64,000 nt of DNA from Pseudomonas sp. NBRC 111124 (GCF_001320245.1 NZ_BCBA01000057.1:1-64000); one strand, 5' to 3'. Positions 26,477-34,566 are shown, numbered from the stretch's first letter. Made by a program: numbers and translations. Notes: a model not told the origin generated them from the sequence alone.

Positions 26477-27886
26477 ATGCGCTATATCAGTACCCGCGGC
26501 CAGGCTCCGGCCCTGAACTTCGAAGACGTGCTGCTGGCTGGCCTGGCCAGCGACGGCGGCCTGTACGTCCCAGAGAACCTGCCACGCTTCACCCAGGAAG
26601 AGATCGCTTCCTGGGCCGGCCTGCCGTACCACGAGCTGGCCTTCCGGGTGATGCGCCCGTTCGTTGAAGGCAGCATCGCCGATGCTGACTTCAAGAAGAT
26701 CCTTGAAGAAACCTACGGCGAGTTCGCCCACGCTGCGGTCGCCCCGCTGCGCCAGCTGAACAGCAACGAGTGGGTACTGGAGCTGTTCCACGGCCCGACC
26801 CTGGCGTTCAAGGACTTCGCCCTGCAACTGCTCGGCCGCCTGCTCGACCACGTGCTGGCCAAGCGCAACGAGCGCGTGGTGATCATCGGTGCCACCAGCG
26901 GTGACACCGGCTCCGCTGCCATCGAAGGCTGCCGCAGCTGCGAGAACGTCGACATCTTCATCCTGCACCCGCACCAGCGCGTGTCGGAAGTGCAGCGCCG
27001 GCAGATGACCACGCTGTTTGGCGACAACGTTCACAACATCGCCATTGAAGGCAACTTTGACGACTGCCAGGAGATGGTCAAGGCCAGCTTCGCCGACCAG
27101 TCGTTCCTCAAGGGCACCCGCCTGGTTGCGGTCAACTCGATCAACTGGGCGCGGATCATGGCCCAGATCGTCTATTACTTCCACGCAGCCCTGCAGCTGG
27201 GCGGCCCGGCCCGTTCGGTGGCGTTCTCGGTACCGACCGGCAACTTCGGCGACATCTTCGCCGGTTACCTGGCGCGCAACATGGGCCTGCCGGTCAGCCA
27301 GCTGATCGTCGCTACCAACCGCAACGACATCCTGCACCGCTTCATGAGCGGCAACCAGTACGTCAAGGAAACCCTGCACGCGACGCTGTCGCCGTCGATG
27401 GACATCATGGTGTCGTCCAACTTCGAGCGCCTGCTGTTCGACCTGCACGGCCGCAACGGCGCTGCGCTGGCCGAGCTGATGGCGAGCTTCAAGCAGGGCG
27501 GTGGCTTCAGCGTCGAGCAGGACCGCTGGACCGAGGCACGCAAGCTGTTCGATTCGCTGGCCGTCAGCGACGAGCAGACCTGCGAGACCATCGCCGAAGT
27601 GTTCGCCGCCACCGGTGAAGTGCTTGACCCGCACACCGCGATCGGCGTCAAGGCCGCCCGCGAGTGCCGCCGCAGCCTGGACACGCCGATGGTGGTGCTG
27701 GGTACCGCGCACCCGGTCAAGTTCCCGGAAGCGGTGGAGAAGGCCGGTGTCGGCAAGGCGCTGGAACTGCCAGCGCACCTGAGCGACCTGTTCAGCCGTG
27801 AAGAGCGTTGCACCGTATTGGCCAATGACCTGAAGGCCGTTCAGGCGTTCGTCAGCCAGCATGGTAATCGCGGCAAGCCTTTGTAA
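26477..27886 (+). CDS. thrC: Threonine synthase
   Basis: ThrC is a pyridoxal-phosphate enzyme that converts O-phosphohomoserine to threonine. The 469-residue protein begins MRYISTRGQAPALNFEDVLL, typical of the gammaproteobacterial form, with the PLP lysine in LAFKDFALQ near residue 115 and the phosphate-binding GATSGDTGSAAIEG near 139. It lies directly downstream of hom, which supplies its pathway precursor. An intrinsic terminator follows 12 bases after the stop. Confidence 0.98.
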   Translation: MRYISTRGQAPALNFEDVLLAGLASDGGLYVPENLPRFTQEEIASWAGLPYHELAFRVMRPFVEGSIADADFKKILEETYGEFAHAAVAPLRQLNSNEWVLELFHGPTLAFKDFALQLLGRLLDHVLAKRNERVVIIGATSGDTGSAAIEGCRSCENVDIFILHPHQRVSEVQRRQMTTLFGDNVHNIAIEGNFDDCQEMVKASFADQSFLKGTRLVAVNSINWARIMAQIVYYFHAALQLGGPARSVAFSVPTGNFGDIFAGYLARNMGLPVSQLIVATNRNDILHRFMSGNQYVKETLHATLSPSMDIMVSSNFERLLFDLHGRNGAALAELMASFKQGGGFSVEQDRWTEARKLFDSLAVSDEQTCETIAEVFAATGEVLDPHTAIGVKAARECRRSLDTPMVVLGTAHPVKFPEAVEKAGVGKALELPAHLSDLFSREERCTVLANDLKAVQAFVSQHGNRGKPL

Positions 27887-27897
27887 TTGCTTTGGCG

Positions 27898-27926
27898 TCC
27901 GGGGCTGAAAAGCAGCCCCGGATTTC
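27898..27926 (+). terminator. Terminator after thrC
   Basis: TCCGGGGCTG and CAGCCCCGGA form a perfect 10-base-pair stem with an AAAAG loop and a short TTTC tail. It ends the hom-thrC unit. Confidence 0.8.
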
Positions 27927-28017
27927 AGGCGCTTCCTATACCTTTTGCGGAATTGTCCTATGTAAGGTTATGGAAGCCTTGCCTAGAGTGACCGGTCCTT
28001 TCCTCAAGGAGCGGCAC

Positions 28018-28422
28018 ATGCGACAGCCCTTCGTGTTGATCCACCCGGCACGTCCATCCCATCAGATTCTCCTGCACCAGGCCTGCAACGCCCAGGGCCT
28101 GTTCAACGTGCGCGTCACTCACGACGTGGCCGACCTCGATATCTGCCTGGCCCGTCAACCGCGCGCGGACCTGCTGGTCCTCGACCATGCCGTGAGCAAT
28201 GGCCTGGCTGTGCTCGAACGGGCCCATTACACCCGTGCCGTGCTGTTCGTCGGCCATGCCAGAGCAGGCAGCCCGAACCTCGCCCATGAAGCCCGTCGCC
28301 AAGGCCTGTGGGTGCTTGCCGACCTCCCATTCCCCCTGCCAGTCAGACGCTGGCAACAAGCCCTGCAGCGTATTCAAACTGTCACGCCACCCACGCATGC
28401 TCACCGGAACAGCCATGCGTAA
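28018..28422 (+). CDS. Small degenerate receiver-like (CheY-like) protein
   Basis: I do not recognise a named family with certainty. The 134-residue protein has the layout of a response-regulator receiver. There is a first strand FVLIHPA, a strand ADLLVLDH near 51-58 with Asp at the phospho-acceptor position, a strand AVLFVGHA near 75, and GLWVLADLPFPLPVRRWQQAL near 96-116 that resembles the beta5-alpha5 region. The acidic pair expected after strand 1 is replaced by His-Pro, and the conserved Lys of the K-P motif is missing. Conventional phosphorylation is therefore unlikely. The ATG follows AAGGAGCGGCAC. It overlaps the next gene by 8 bases, so the two form a coupled pair. Confidence 0.6.
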   Translation: MRQPFVLIHPARPSHQILLHQACNAQGLFNVRVTHDVADLDICLARQPRADLLVLDHAVSNGLAVLERAHYTRAVLFVGHARAGSPNLAHEARRQGLWVLADLPFPLPVRRWQQALQRIQTVTPPTHAHRNSHA

Positions 28423-28765
28423 CGAACTTTCCGCTGCGCTTGCTGGTCAGTTCATTCATGTCCATTACAAGCGAGTGATCCGGATGGAAAGAATCTGCAG
28501 ACTGCTCAACGACGCGCTTACTCCCTACCGAGCCACGCTGGGTGCCACAGATACCAGCGGCAACCGCCAATTGACCGTATACGACAGCCTTGGCGGCACC
28601 GCCTTGCAGCGCACGGTCAGCGTGCGCCAGTTGCAGGAGCAAAGCCTGCTGATCGACCTGGTAGACGGCCTGCACCGTGACCTGCAGATCGTCGAAGGGC
28701 GCTTGCAGCCCTGTGTGATTGCGGCATTGCAGCAGCGCCAGCAGCCACAGGGAACCTTTGCCTGA
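28415..28765 (+). CDS. Hypothetical protein coupled to the receiver-like gene
   Basis: I do not recognise this 116-residue soluble protein. It is predicted to be mainly helical, with no signal peptide, cysteine cluster or membrane segment. The C-terminal half (VRQLQEQSLLIDLVDGLHRDLQIVEG) looks like an amphipathic helix. The start at 28415 overlaps the stop of the preceding gene; a second ATG at 28397 is in frame. The two genes share a terminator downstream, which supports a two-gene transcript and a joint function. Confidence 0.55.
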   Translation: MRNELSAALAGQFIHVHYKRVIRMERICRLLNDALTPYRATLGATDTSGNRQLTVYDSLGGTALQRTVSVRQLQEQSLLIDLVDGLHRDLQIVEGRLQPCVIAALQQRQQPQGTFA

Positions 28766-28857
28766 TTGGCGCATCAGAAAGATCAAGGGCAGCCGGCCAG
28801 TGCACAGCTCCGGTACTGGCAGGTTGTCGCGGGAAGTCCATGAGGACTTTCGATTGG

Positions 28858-28894
28858 CCCCGGGCGTCTTCCCCAGCGTCCGGGGTTTCTTTTT
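28858..28894 (+). terminator. Intrinsic terminator after the two small genes
   Basis: CCCCGG and CCGGGG enclose a 16-base loop and are followed by TTTCTTTTT. A separate perfect hairpin, AAGTCC-ATGA-GGACTT, lies just upstream near 28835-28850. The 90 bases between the last stop codon and this terminator could be a 3' UTR or a small RNA. Confidence 0.75.
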
Positions 28895-28917
28895 GCGCGC
28901 CTTTCACTGGCTGCAGC

Positions 28918-29775
28918 TCAGCGGTTTTCGAAGAAGTGCTTGCTCTCTTCCAGGTAGGTTGCGCGCATCTCGGGGTCAAGCCAGTGTGCATACAGGGCGG
29001 GCAGGCTATCAAGGCGCAGGGCAGGTAGCACCTGGTCGATGTGGCTGATGGCAGCGCGCCCCAGTGGCGTGTCCGAGCAGCCTACGTGCAGGAACTGGTA
29101 GCGGTTTACGCCCTGGATCGGGTGAAACTCATAGTCCGCCGGTGACCCGCCATTTTGCTGAATCAGGTAGCGCACCTCCGGCCAGTAGCCCAGTACCAAT
29201 TGCAGGCGCCCCAATTGTTGCATTTGCAGCAAGTTGGCGGTGGCATCGTTGCCATAATGACGGCTGAACGCCGAGTCGGGTAGTTGGCGCAGGATCTCGT
29301 CGACCTGGCTGCTGTAACTGCGCTCGGCGACGACACCGAGCTTCAGCTGGGTAGTGCCGAGCAACCCCTTGAGGTCGACCTGCTGGCCGTCCAGGAAGGG
29401 TGCCAGCAGTGCACTCCCGCTTTTGCGTACCACCACACCGCTGCTCTGCACCCCAAGTGTCGGTTGCGAGAAGTTAACGAACTTTGCGCGTTCGGCAGTC
29501 CACAGCAGCGTCGGGTCGCAGGTGAAGCTGGCGGGATCCTGTAGCATCTGGATTCCGCGAGCACGGTTGACCCTGACGATACTGTGGTCGTATTCGGGCA
29601 TCTGCTCGATCAGCAGCGGCAGCATCTGGTCGATGACCCCCCGGCCTTTCTCCGAACCTTCGAACACGGTGAAGGGCGGCAGGTCGCGCACCAGCCACAG
29701 CAGGCGCTCCTTGGCCTGCACCGGTGCCATCTGCAGGGTGAACAGCAGCGCGCAGCACAAGGGCAGCAAACGCAT
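28918..29775 (-). CDS. Periplasmic solute-binding-like protein (TIGR02285-type)
   Basis: This 285-residue protein has a signal peptide (cleavage near PVQAKE) and a type II periplasmic binding fold similar to amino-acid-binding SBP_bac_3 proteins. It contains WLVRDLPPFTVFEGSEKGRG near 27-46 and a TAERAKFVNFSQPTL segment near 93-107. The strict features of transport SBPs are weak, and no permease or ATPase genes adjoin it, so a sensory or orphan role is possible. It begins 12 bases after the CoA-transferase stop on the same strand. Confidence 0.75.
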   Translation of the reverse strand: MRLLPLCCALLFTLQMAPVQAKERLLWLVRDLPPFTVFEGSEKGRGVIDQMLPLLIEQMPEYDHSIVRVNRARGIQMLQDPASFTCDPTLLWTAERAKFVNFSQPTLGVQSSGVVVRKSGSALLAPFLDGQQVDLKGLLGTTQLKLGVVAERSYSSQVDEILRQLPDSAFSRHYGNDATANLLQMQQLGRLQLVLGYWPEVRYLIQQNGGSPADYEFHPIQGVNRYQFLHVGCSDTPLGRAAISHIDQVLPALRLDSLPALYAHWLDPEMRATYLEESKHFFENR

Positions 29776-29786
29776 CTGCAGCAGCC

Positions 29787-30986
29787 TCAGACCGTGCCGG
29801 CCTGGCGCAGGCTGGCGATCGCCGCCGGGTCATAACCCAGGGCAGCCAGCACGCTGTCGGTGTGTTCACCCAGCGTCGGGCCAACCCATTCGGCAGAGCC
29901 TGGCGTATCCGAGAGCTTGGGCACGATGCCTGGCATCTTGAACGGCTTGCCGTCCGGCAGGCGCGCCTGCAGGAACATTTCCCTGGCCAGGTACTGCGGG
30001 TCGTTGAACATGTCCTCGGCCGAGTAGATGCGGCTGGCCGGTACTTCGGCGTCGGTGAGTATGCGCATCAGCGCGTCTAGCGGCAGGCTGTTGGCCCAGC
30101 GGTCGATCACCCCGTACAGCTCGTCGCGGCGGGCATCGCGGCCATCGTTGCTGGCCAGGCTGGGGTCGTCGGCCAGGTCGTTGCGGCCGATGGCCTGCAT
30201 GAAGCGCTTGAAGATGGCGTCACCGTTGGCGCCGATCTGCACATGCTTGCCGTCGGCGCTGGTGTGGATGGAGGAGGGGGTGATGCCCGGCATGATGTTG
30301 CCGGTACGTTCGCGGATGAAGCCGAACACGTCGAACTCCGGGACCATGCTTTCCATCATGGCGAAGATCGCCTCGTACAGCGCCACGTCCACCACCTGGC
30401 CCTGGCCACCGTTGACCTCGCGATGACGCAGTGCCATCAGCGCACCAATCACCCCCCACAGCGCAGCGATGGAATCACCGATGGAAATCCCGGTGCGTAC
30501 GGGCGGGCGGTCATCGAAGCCGGTGATGTAACGCAGCCCGCCCATCGATTCACCGACCGCACCGAAGCCCGGCTGGTCCTTCATCGGCCCGGTCTGGCCA
30601 AAGCCGGACAGGCGCACCATGACCAGGCGCGGGTTGAGCGCATGCAGCACGTCCCAGCCCAGGCCGAGTTTTTCCAGCACACCGGGGCGGAAGTTCTCGA
30701 TCAGGATGTCGGCCTCGCTCAGCAGGCGCTTGAGCACCTCACGGCCCTCCGGGTGCTTGAGGTTGAGCGTCAGCGACTGCTTGTTGCGCGCCTGCACGAA
30801 CCACCACAGTGATGTGCCCTCGTACAGCTTGCGCCATTTGCGCAGCGGGTCACCGCCGTCCGGCGACTCGACCTTGATCACTTCGGCGCCGAATTCAGCG
30901 CAGATCCGCGAGGCGAACGGGCCGGCGATCAAGGTGCCGAGCTCGATGACTTTCAGGCCGGCGAGGGGTTTGCTGGGCGTAGACAT
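29787..30986 (-). CDS. CaiB/BaiF (class III) CoA-transferase family protein
   Basis: Class III CoA-transferases move CoA between organic acids through an aspartyl-CoA anhydride. The 399-residue protein shows the family N-terminus LAGLKVIELGTLIAGPFA (about 7-24), RKWRKLYEGTS, ENFRPGVLEKLGL near 95, GFGQTGPMKDQPGF near 127 and the likely nucleophile Asp in SIGDSIAAL near 168. The substrate acid is unknown; formyl-CoA, carnitine-type and dicarboxylate relatives all look alike at this level. The SBP-like gene follows closely. The gene is divergent from yaeQ across 133 bases. Confidence 0.88.
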   Translation of the reverse strand: MSTPSKPLAGLKVIELGTLIAGPFASRICAEFGAEVIKVESPDGGDPLRKWRKLYEGTSLWWFVQARNKQSLTLNLKHPEGREVLKRLLSEADILIENFRPGVLEKLGLGWDVLHALNPRLVMVRLSGFGQTGPMKDQPGFGAVGESMGGLRYITGFDDRPPVRTGISIGDSIAALWGVIGALMALRHREVNGGQGQVVDVALYEAIFAMMESMVPEFDVFGFIRERTGNIMPGITPSSIHTSADGKHVQIGANGDAIFKRFMQAIGRNDLADDPSLASNDGRDARRDELYGVIDRWANSLPLDALMRILTDAEVPASRIYSAEDMFNDPQYLAREMFLQARLPDGKPFKMPGIVPKLSDTPGSAEWVGPTLGEHTDSVLAALGYDPAAIASLRQAGTV

Positions 30987-31119
30987 GAGGCATCCGTGGC
31001 AACTGGTCAGAGCCGTGGTTTTAGCATAGGTCCGAAGCCACCGATACTGCTCCGGCGCAAGCCCGGGCAGGATCGGTTAGACTAGGTGACTTTTCTCTAC
31101 GCACGAAGCCCATTCGACC

Positions 31120-31662
31120 ATGGCCCAGCCGTCCATCACCTACAAATTCGAACTGAACCTGACCGACCTCGATCGCGGCGTGTATGAAAACGTTCGCCAG
31201 ACCATCGCCCGCCACCCTTCGGAAACCGAAGAGCGCATGGCCGTACGCTTGCTGGCCTACGCCCTGTGGTACAACGAGCACCTGTCGTTCGGCCGTGGCC
31301 TGTCCGATGTGGATGAAGCGGCGCTGTGGGAAAAGAGCCTGGACGACCGCATCCTGCACTGGATCGAAGTCGGCCAGCCGGACGCCGACCGCCTGACGTG
31401 GTGCTCGCGCCGCACTGAACGCACCAGCCTGCTGGCCTACGGCAGCCTGCGCGTTTGGGAAGGCAAAGTGGTCAGTGCGGTCAAAGGCTTGAAAAACCTG
31501 AACATTGCGGCGGTGCCGCAGGAGGTTCTGGAGGTGCTGGCCACCGACATGCCGCGCACCATCAAGTGGGATGTGATGATCAGCGAAGGCACCGTGTTCG
31601 TCACCGATGACCGTGGCCAGCACGAAGTGCAACTGCAATGGCTGCTCGGTGAGCGTGGCTGA
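31120..31662 (+). CDS. YaeQ family protein
   Basis: This 180-residue YaeQ protein has family motifs KFELNLTDLDRGVYE (about 8-22), RHPSETEERMAVRLLAYALWY (about 32-52) and WIEVGQPDADRL near 85. YaeQ proteins have a PD-(D/E)xK nuclease-like fold with an unproven role. It was once proposed to compensate for RfaH, but that is not settled. The ATG follows ACGAAGCCC. recJ starts 30 bases downstream, so the two may be cotranscribed. Confidence 0.9.
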   Translation: MAQPSITYKFELNLTDLDRGVYENVRQTIARHPSETEERMAVRLLAYALWYNEHLSFGRGLSDVDEAALWEKSLDDRILHWIEVGQPDADRLTWCSRRTERTSLLAYGSLRVWEGKVVSAVKGLKNLNIAAVPQEVLEVLATDMPRTIKWDVMISEGTVFVTDDRGQHEVQLQWLLGERG

Positions 31663-31692
31663 ACCGACTGACACCTGACTGCCGAAGATCCC

Positions 31693-33402
31693 ATGCGTAT
31701 CGAACCCCGCCCGCTGCCATCGACCCTGCCATTCCTGGGTAACCTGCCACCCTTGCTGACCCGCCTGTACGCCGCCCGCGGGGTGCAGTCCGAGGCCGAA
31801 CTGGACAAGAGCCTGGCCCGGCTGCTGCCGTATCAGCAGCTCAAGGGCATCGAGGCGGCGGTGGACCTGCTGGTCGAAGCCCTCGACCAGCGCCAGCGCA
31901 TCCTTATCGTAGGCGACTTCGACGCCGACGGCGCCACCGCCAGCACCGTCGGTGTGCTTGGCCTGCGCCTGCTGGGCGCGGCCCATGTCGACTACCTGGT
32001 ACCCAACCGCTTCGAATACGGCTACGGCCTGACGCCGGAAATTGTCCAGGTGGCGCTTGAGCGCCAGCCGGACCTGCTGGTGACCGTCGATAACGGTATC
32101 TCCAGCGTCGAAGGGGTTGCCGCGGCCAAGGCGGCCGGGCTCAAGGTGCTGGTCACCGACCACCACCTGCCAGGCCAGCAATTGCCGGATGCCGATGCCA
32201 TCGTCAACCCGAACCAGCCTGGTTGCGACTTCCCGAGCAAGTCGCTGGCCGGGGTCGGGGTGATCTTCTACGTGCTGATGGCCCTGCGCGCACGCTTGCG
32301 CAGCCTGGGCCGTTACGAAACGCAGCCGCAGCCGAACATCGGCGAACTGCTCGACCTGGTCGCCCTGGGCAGCGTCGCCGACGTGGTGCCGCTGGATGCC
32401 AACAACCGCATCCTCGTCCACCAAGGCTTGGAGCGCATCCGCGCCGGCCGCGCCCGGCCTGGCCTCAAGGCCATCCTGGAAGTGGCGCGGCGCGACCACC
32501 GGCGCATCACCTCCACCGACCTTGGCTTTATCCTCGGGCCACGGCTCAACGCCGCCGGGCGCCTGGACGACATGAGCCTGGGCATCGAGTGCCTGCTGTG
32601 TGAAGACCAAGCCCTGGCCCAAGACATGGCCCAGCAGCTGGATGACCTGAACCAGGACCGCAAGTCGATCGAGCAGGGCATGCAGCGCGAGGCCCTGGCC
32701 CAGCTCAAGGATTTGCCGGTCGAGTCCATGCCTTATGGCCTGTGCCTGTTCGATGCCGATTGGCACCAGGGTGTGATCGGGATTCTCGCTTCGCGCCTGA
32801 AAGAGCGTTACCACCGGCCAACCATCGCCTTCGCCGATGCCGGCGACGGCATGCTCAAGGGCTCGGCGCGTTCGGTGCCGGGCTTCCATATCCGCGACGC
32901 GCTGGATGCGGTGGCGGCGCGCCAGCCGCAGCTGATCAGCAAGTTCGGCGGCCATGCCATGGCGGCGGGGCTGTCCCTGCCTGAAAGCAACTTCCCGGCG
33001 TTTGCCGAAGCGTTCGATGAAGAAGTCCGTCGCCAGCTGCGTGAAGAGGACCTGACCGGTCGCCTGCTCTCGGACGGCAGCCTGGCCGTGGAGGAATTCC
33101 ACCTCGACCTGGCCAAGGCCCTGCGCAATGCCGGGCCGTGGGGGCAGCACTTCCCCGAGCCGCTGTTCCATGGGGTGTTCCAGTTGGTGGAGCAGCGGGT
33201 TGTCGGCGAGCGGCACCTGAAGGTGGTGCTCAAGAGCGAGTGCGGGTCGGTGCGGCTGGATGGCATTGCCTTTGGCATTGATCGCGATGTGTGGCCGAAC
33301 CCGACGGTGCGTTGGGTGGAACTGGCGTACAAGCTGGATGTGAACGAGTTTCGTGGGAATGAGAGTGTGCAGTTGATGATTGCGCATATGGAGCCGCGCT
33401 GA
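31693..33402 (+). CDS. recJ: Single-strand-specific 5'-3' exonuclease RecJ
   Basis: RecJ degrades single-stranded DNA in recombination and mismatch repair. The 569-residue length is normal. The DHH phosphoesterase domain has LIVGDFDADGATA near 74-86, VTVDNGIS near 134 and the Asp156-His-His motif. The DHHA1 domain carries KFGGHAMAAGLSL near 418-430, followed by the OB-like C-terminal region. Large reverse-strand frames over this gene have no supporting features. Confidence 0.97.
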   Translation: MRIEPRPLPSTLPFLGNLPPLLTRLYAARGVQSEAELDKSLARLLPYQQLKGIEAAVDLLVEALDQRQRILIVGDFDADGATASTVGVLGLRLLGAAHVDYLVPNRFEYGYGLTPEIVQVALERQPDLLVTVDNGISSVEGVAAAKAAGLKVLVTDHHLPGQQLPDADAIVNPNQPGCDFPSKSLAGVGVIFYVLMALRARLRSLGRYETQPQPNIGELLDLVALGSVADVVPLDANNRILVHQGLERIRAGRARPGLKAILEVARRDHRRITSTDLGFILGPRLNAAGRLDDMSLGIECLLCEDQALAQDMAQQLDDLNQDRKSIEQGMQREALAQLKDLPVESMPYGLCLFDADWHQGVIGILASRLKERYHRPTIAFADAGDGMLKGSARSVPGFHIRDALDAVAARQPQLISKFGGHAMAAGLSLPESNFPAFAEAFDEEVRRQLREEDLTGRLLSDGSLAVEEFHLDLAKALRNAGPWGQHFPEPLFHGVFQLVEQRVVGERHLKVVLKSECGSVRLDGIAFGIDRDVWPNPTVRWVELAYKLDVNEFRGNESVQLMIAHMEPR

Positions 33403-33423
33403 ATTCACCGGTCGGTACGACTT

Positions 33424-33687
33424 TCAGCTATTCATGCCTAGCTCAGCATCATCCATCAGTGCTTTGGCCATAGCGCTGAGGTAATGAGATGCCCAGATCA
33501 TCATCGGTTTTTCATCCATCAGGCCGATGATGGTCAGTTCTCTTACATAGCCCATCAACTCCGAGGCCTGTTCGCGGGCATCCCTGCAGGGAATGCCTGG
33601 TTCGATGCGGAACAGGGGATGGGTCTGGTGTTCGCCTTGGAAGAAGGTGGTTTTGCCGACGGTGAATTGGGTGTCGTCTGTGGTCAT
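33424..33687 (-). CDS. DUF3077 family protein
   Basis: This 87-residue protein resembles DUF3077, which is largely confined to Pseudomonas. It has PLFRIEPGIPCRDAREQASELMGYV at about 28-52 and a helical tail containing WASHYLSAMAKALMDDAE. No function is known. The start at 33687 is supported by an AGGAGAGGAA ribosome site. A longer frame runs back through a REP element and is rejected. It lies downstream of a DUF6124-like gene on the same strand, separated by an inverted REP pair, and may be part of the same unit. Confidence 0.75.
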   Translation of the reverse strand: MTTDDTQFTVGKTTFFQGEHQTHPLFRIEPGIPCRDAREQASELMGYVRELTIIGLMDEKPMMIWASHYLSAMAKALMDDAELGMNS

Positions 33688-33722
33688 CGATTCCTCTCCT
33701 GAAATTTCTCCACTGCCTGTTA

Positions 33723-33818
33723 TGGCCTCTTCGCGGGCACGCCCGCTCCCACAGGTCAGGCGCAACTCTTGAAGCCTGTGATCACCATGTTGGAGCGGGC
33801 GCGCCCGCGAAGAGGCCA
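33723..33818. repeat. Inverted pair of REP elements
   Basis: Two REP copies (33723-33755 and 33790-33818) face each other between the two small genes. Both carry the CGGGC..GCCCG variant of the core, so the two halves match each other better than other pairs in the window. Confidence 0.9.
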
Positions 33819-33830
33819 GCAAATCCAACC

Positions 33831-34112
33831 TCAATGCAGGCTGCTACTCCGCTCCAAGGCCAGTGACAGTGCATCCGCCTGGCCCCAGGCAATCTGCATG
33901 GCACGCAGCCCGTTTACCAGCGACTCCCGGGTGCGGTCATCTTCGATGGCGTCGAGGGTTCGATGGCAATGGTTATAGGCAAGCATCAGGTAGTGAGTGA
34001 CATTCATCACCACGTGATCGATAGGCACGATGCCCTCGCTGACGGCGTTGGTGAGGGTCTTGTCGGAGGGAAGGTCGAAATGATGGGGTGGATCGGGGAC
34101 TATTTTCTTCAT
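33831..34112 (-). CDS. DUF6124-like small protein
   Basis: This 93-residue protein begins MKKIVPDPPH, like the Pseudomonas DUF6124 group (short Pro-rich start followed by a helical domain). Its mid-region DHVVMNVTHYLMLAYNHCHRT is amphipathic and there is no signal peptide. The family name is from recollection of the pattern and the function is unknown. These genes are often found beside DUF3077, as here. Its leader is highly structured and contains a small open frame that ends 18 bases before the ATG. There is no strong Shine-Dalgarno sequence; the ACGAG that might serve is within a predicted stem. Confidence 0.6.
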   Translation of the reverse strand: MKKIVPDPPHHFDLPSDKTLTNAVSEGIVPIDHVVMNVTHYLMLAYNHCHRTLDAIEDDRTRESLVNGLRAMQIAWGQADALSLALERSSSLH

Positions 34113-34120
34113 ATGGAACG

Positions 34121-34246
34121 ACTCGTAAGGTTATTGATTAACCAGCCTGTCCGATTCCACACGGATGGGTGGCAGTTGTACGCGGTGTGGAATCCAGGCT
34201 ACGAGTAAACCCGGTAGGCTTTGCGGCCTCCCGCGCACAACTGCCA
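34121..34246 (-). promoter_or_regulatory. Strongly structured leader of the DUF6124-like gene
   Basis: Read on the minus strand, several perfect complementary segments nest here. ACTCGT (34201-34206) pairs with ACGAGT (34121-34126) as a closing stem. Inside it, a 10-base stem (34153-34162 with 34185-34194) is extended by 6 more pairs (34144-34149 with 34195-34200), and a 5-base hairpin GGTTA/TAACC lies at 34129-34143. The 22-base loop of the long hairpin can also pair with upstream sequence (34170-34184 with 34232-34246): 15 pairs, of which one is G-U on the minus strand and A-C on the plus strand. That favours the minus-strand transcript. The element ends 8 bases before the gene and the closing stem would hide its possible ribosome site. 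Confidence 0.55.
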
Positions 34247-34247
34247 T
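34131..34247 (-). CDS. Candidate 38-codon leader peptide or upstream ORF
   Basis: An ATG at 34247 opens a 38-residue frame, starting MAVVRGRPQ, with AWIPHRVQLPP in the middle and ending RLVNQ, which stops at 34131. Its stop lies 18 bases upstream of the DUF6124-like start, so translational coupling is possible. A GAGTGG about 8 bases before the ATG is a weak ribosome site, and an in-frame TGA lies just upstream. The frame covers the structured leader exactly from the pseudoknot strand to the last hairpin. It may be a real leader peptide, or the frame may be incidental to RNA structure. Confidence 0.35.
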   Translation of the reverse strand: MAVVRGRPQSLPGLLVAWIPHRVQLPPIRVESDRLVNQ

Positions 34248-34566
34248 GACGACAGCCACTCAGTAATTGACCAGGATTCCACTCCCGGACGCTAAACATC
34301 AGCGACACGAAAAAGCCTAAAGGGCGGTGTATCCAGGGACAATCAGACGCGAGTCGACAGGGCTTGTAGGATATTTTCCTTATCTATGCACCGCCAGTTC
34401 ATACGCGTAGGAAGCGTCTGAAACATGCGTAGGACCAGTCAGCAATCTCACTGAACCTTCCCCCCCACCAATCTGGTCTAGTCTGATTAATGACCGCTAC
34501 CGGGCCAGGGATGTGCACTTGAGTGTCCGGGCCGGATCACCATTGGAGTCCTTGGGAGGTGCCCTC
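34248..34566. other. Gene-free spacer between the structured leader and the Old Yellow Enzyme gene
   Basis: These 319 bases should hold the divergent promoters of the DUF6124-like unit and the oxidoreductase. I see a repeated octamer GCGTAGGA (34405-34412 and 34427-34434) and a related TGTAGGA near 34364 followed by TATTTTCC. No convincing protein frame or terminator is present, and no clear -35/-10 pair. Confidence 0.4.

Noticed and set aside
23463..28416. Long reverse-strand frames opposite xerD/dsbC, hom and thrC
   Set aside because: Each mirrors a well-supported gene, and the products lack domains or ribosome sites.
31021..33408. 795-residue reverse-strand open frame opposite yaeQ and recJ
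   Set aside because: Crosses two certain genes and their spacer without any motif; composition typical of antisense shadows.
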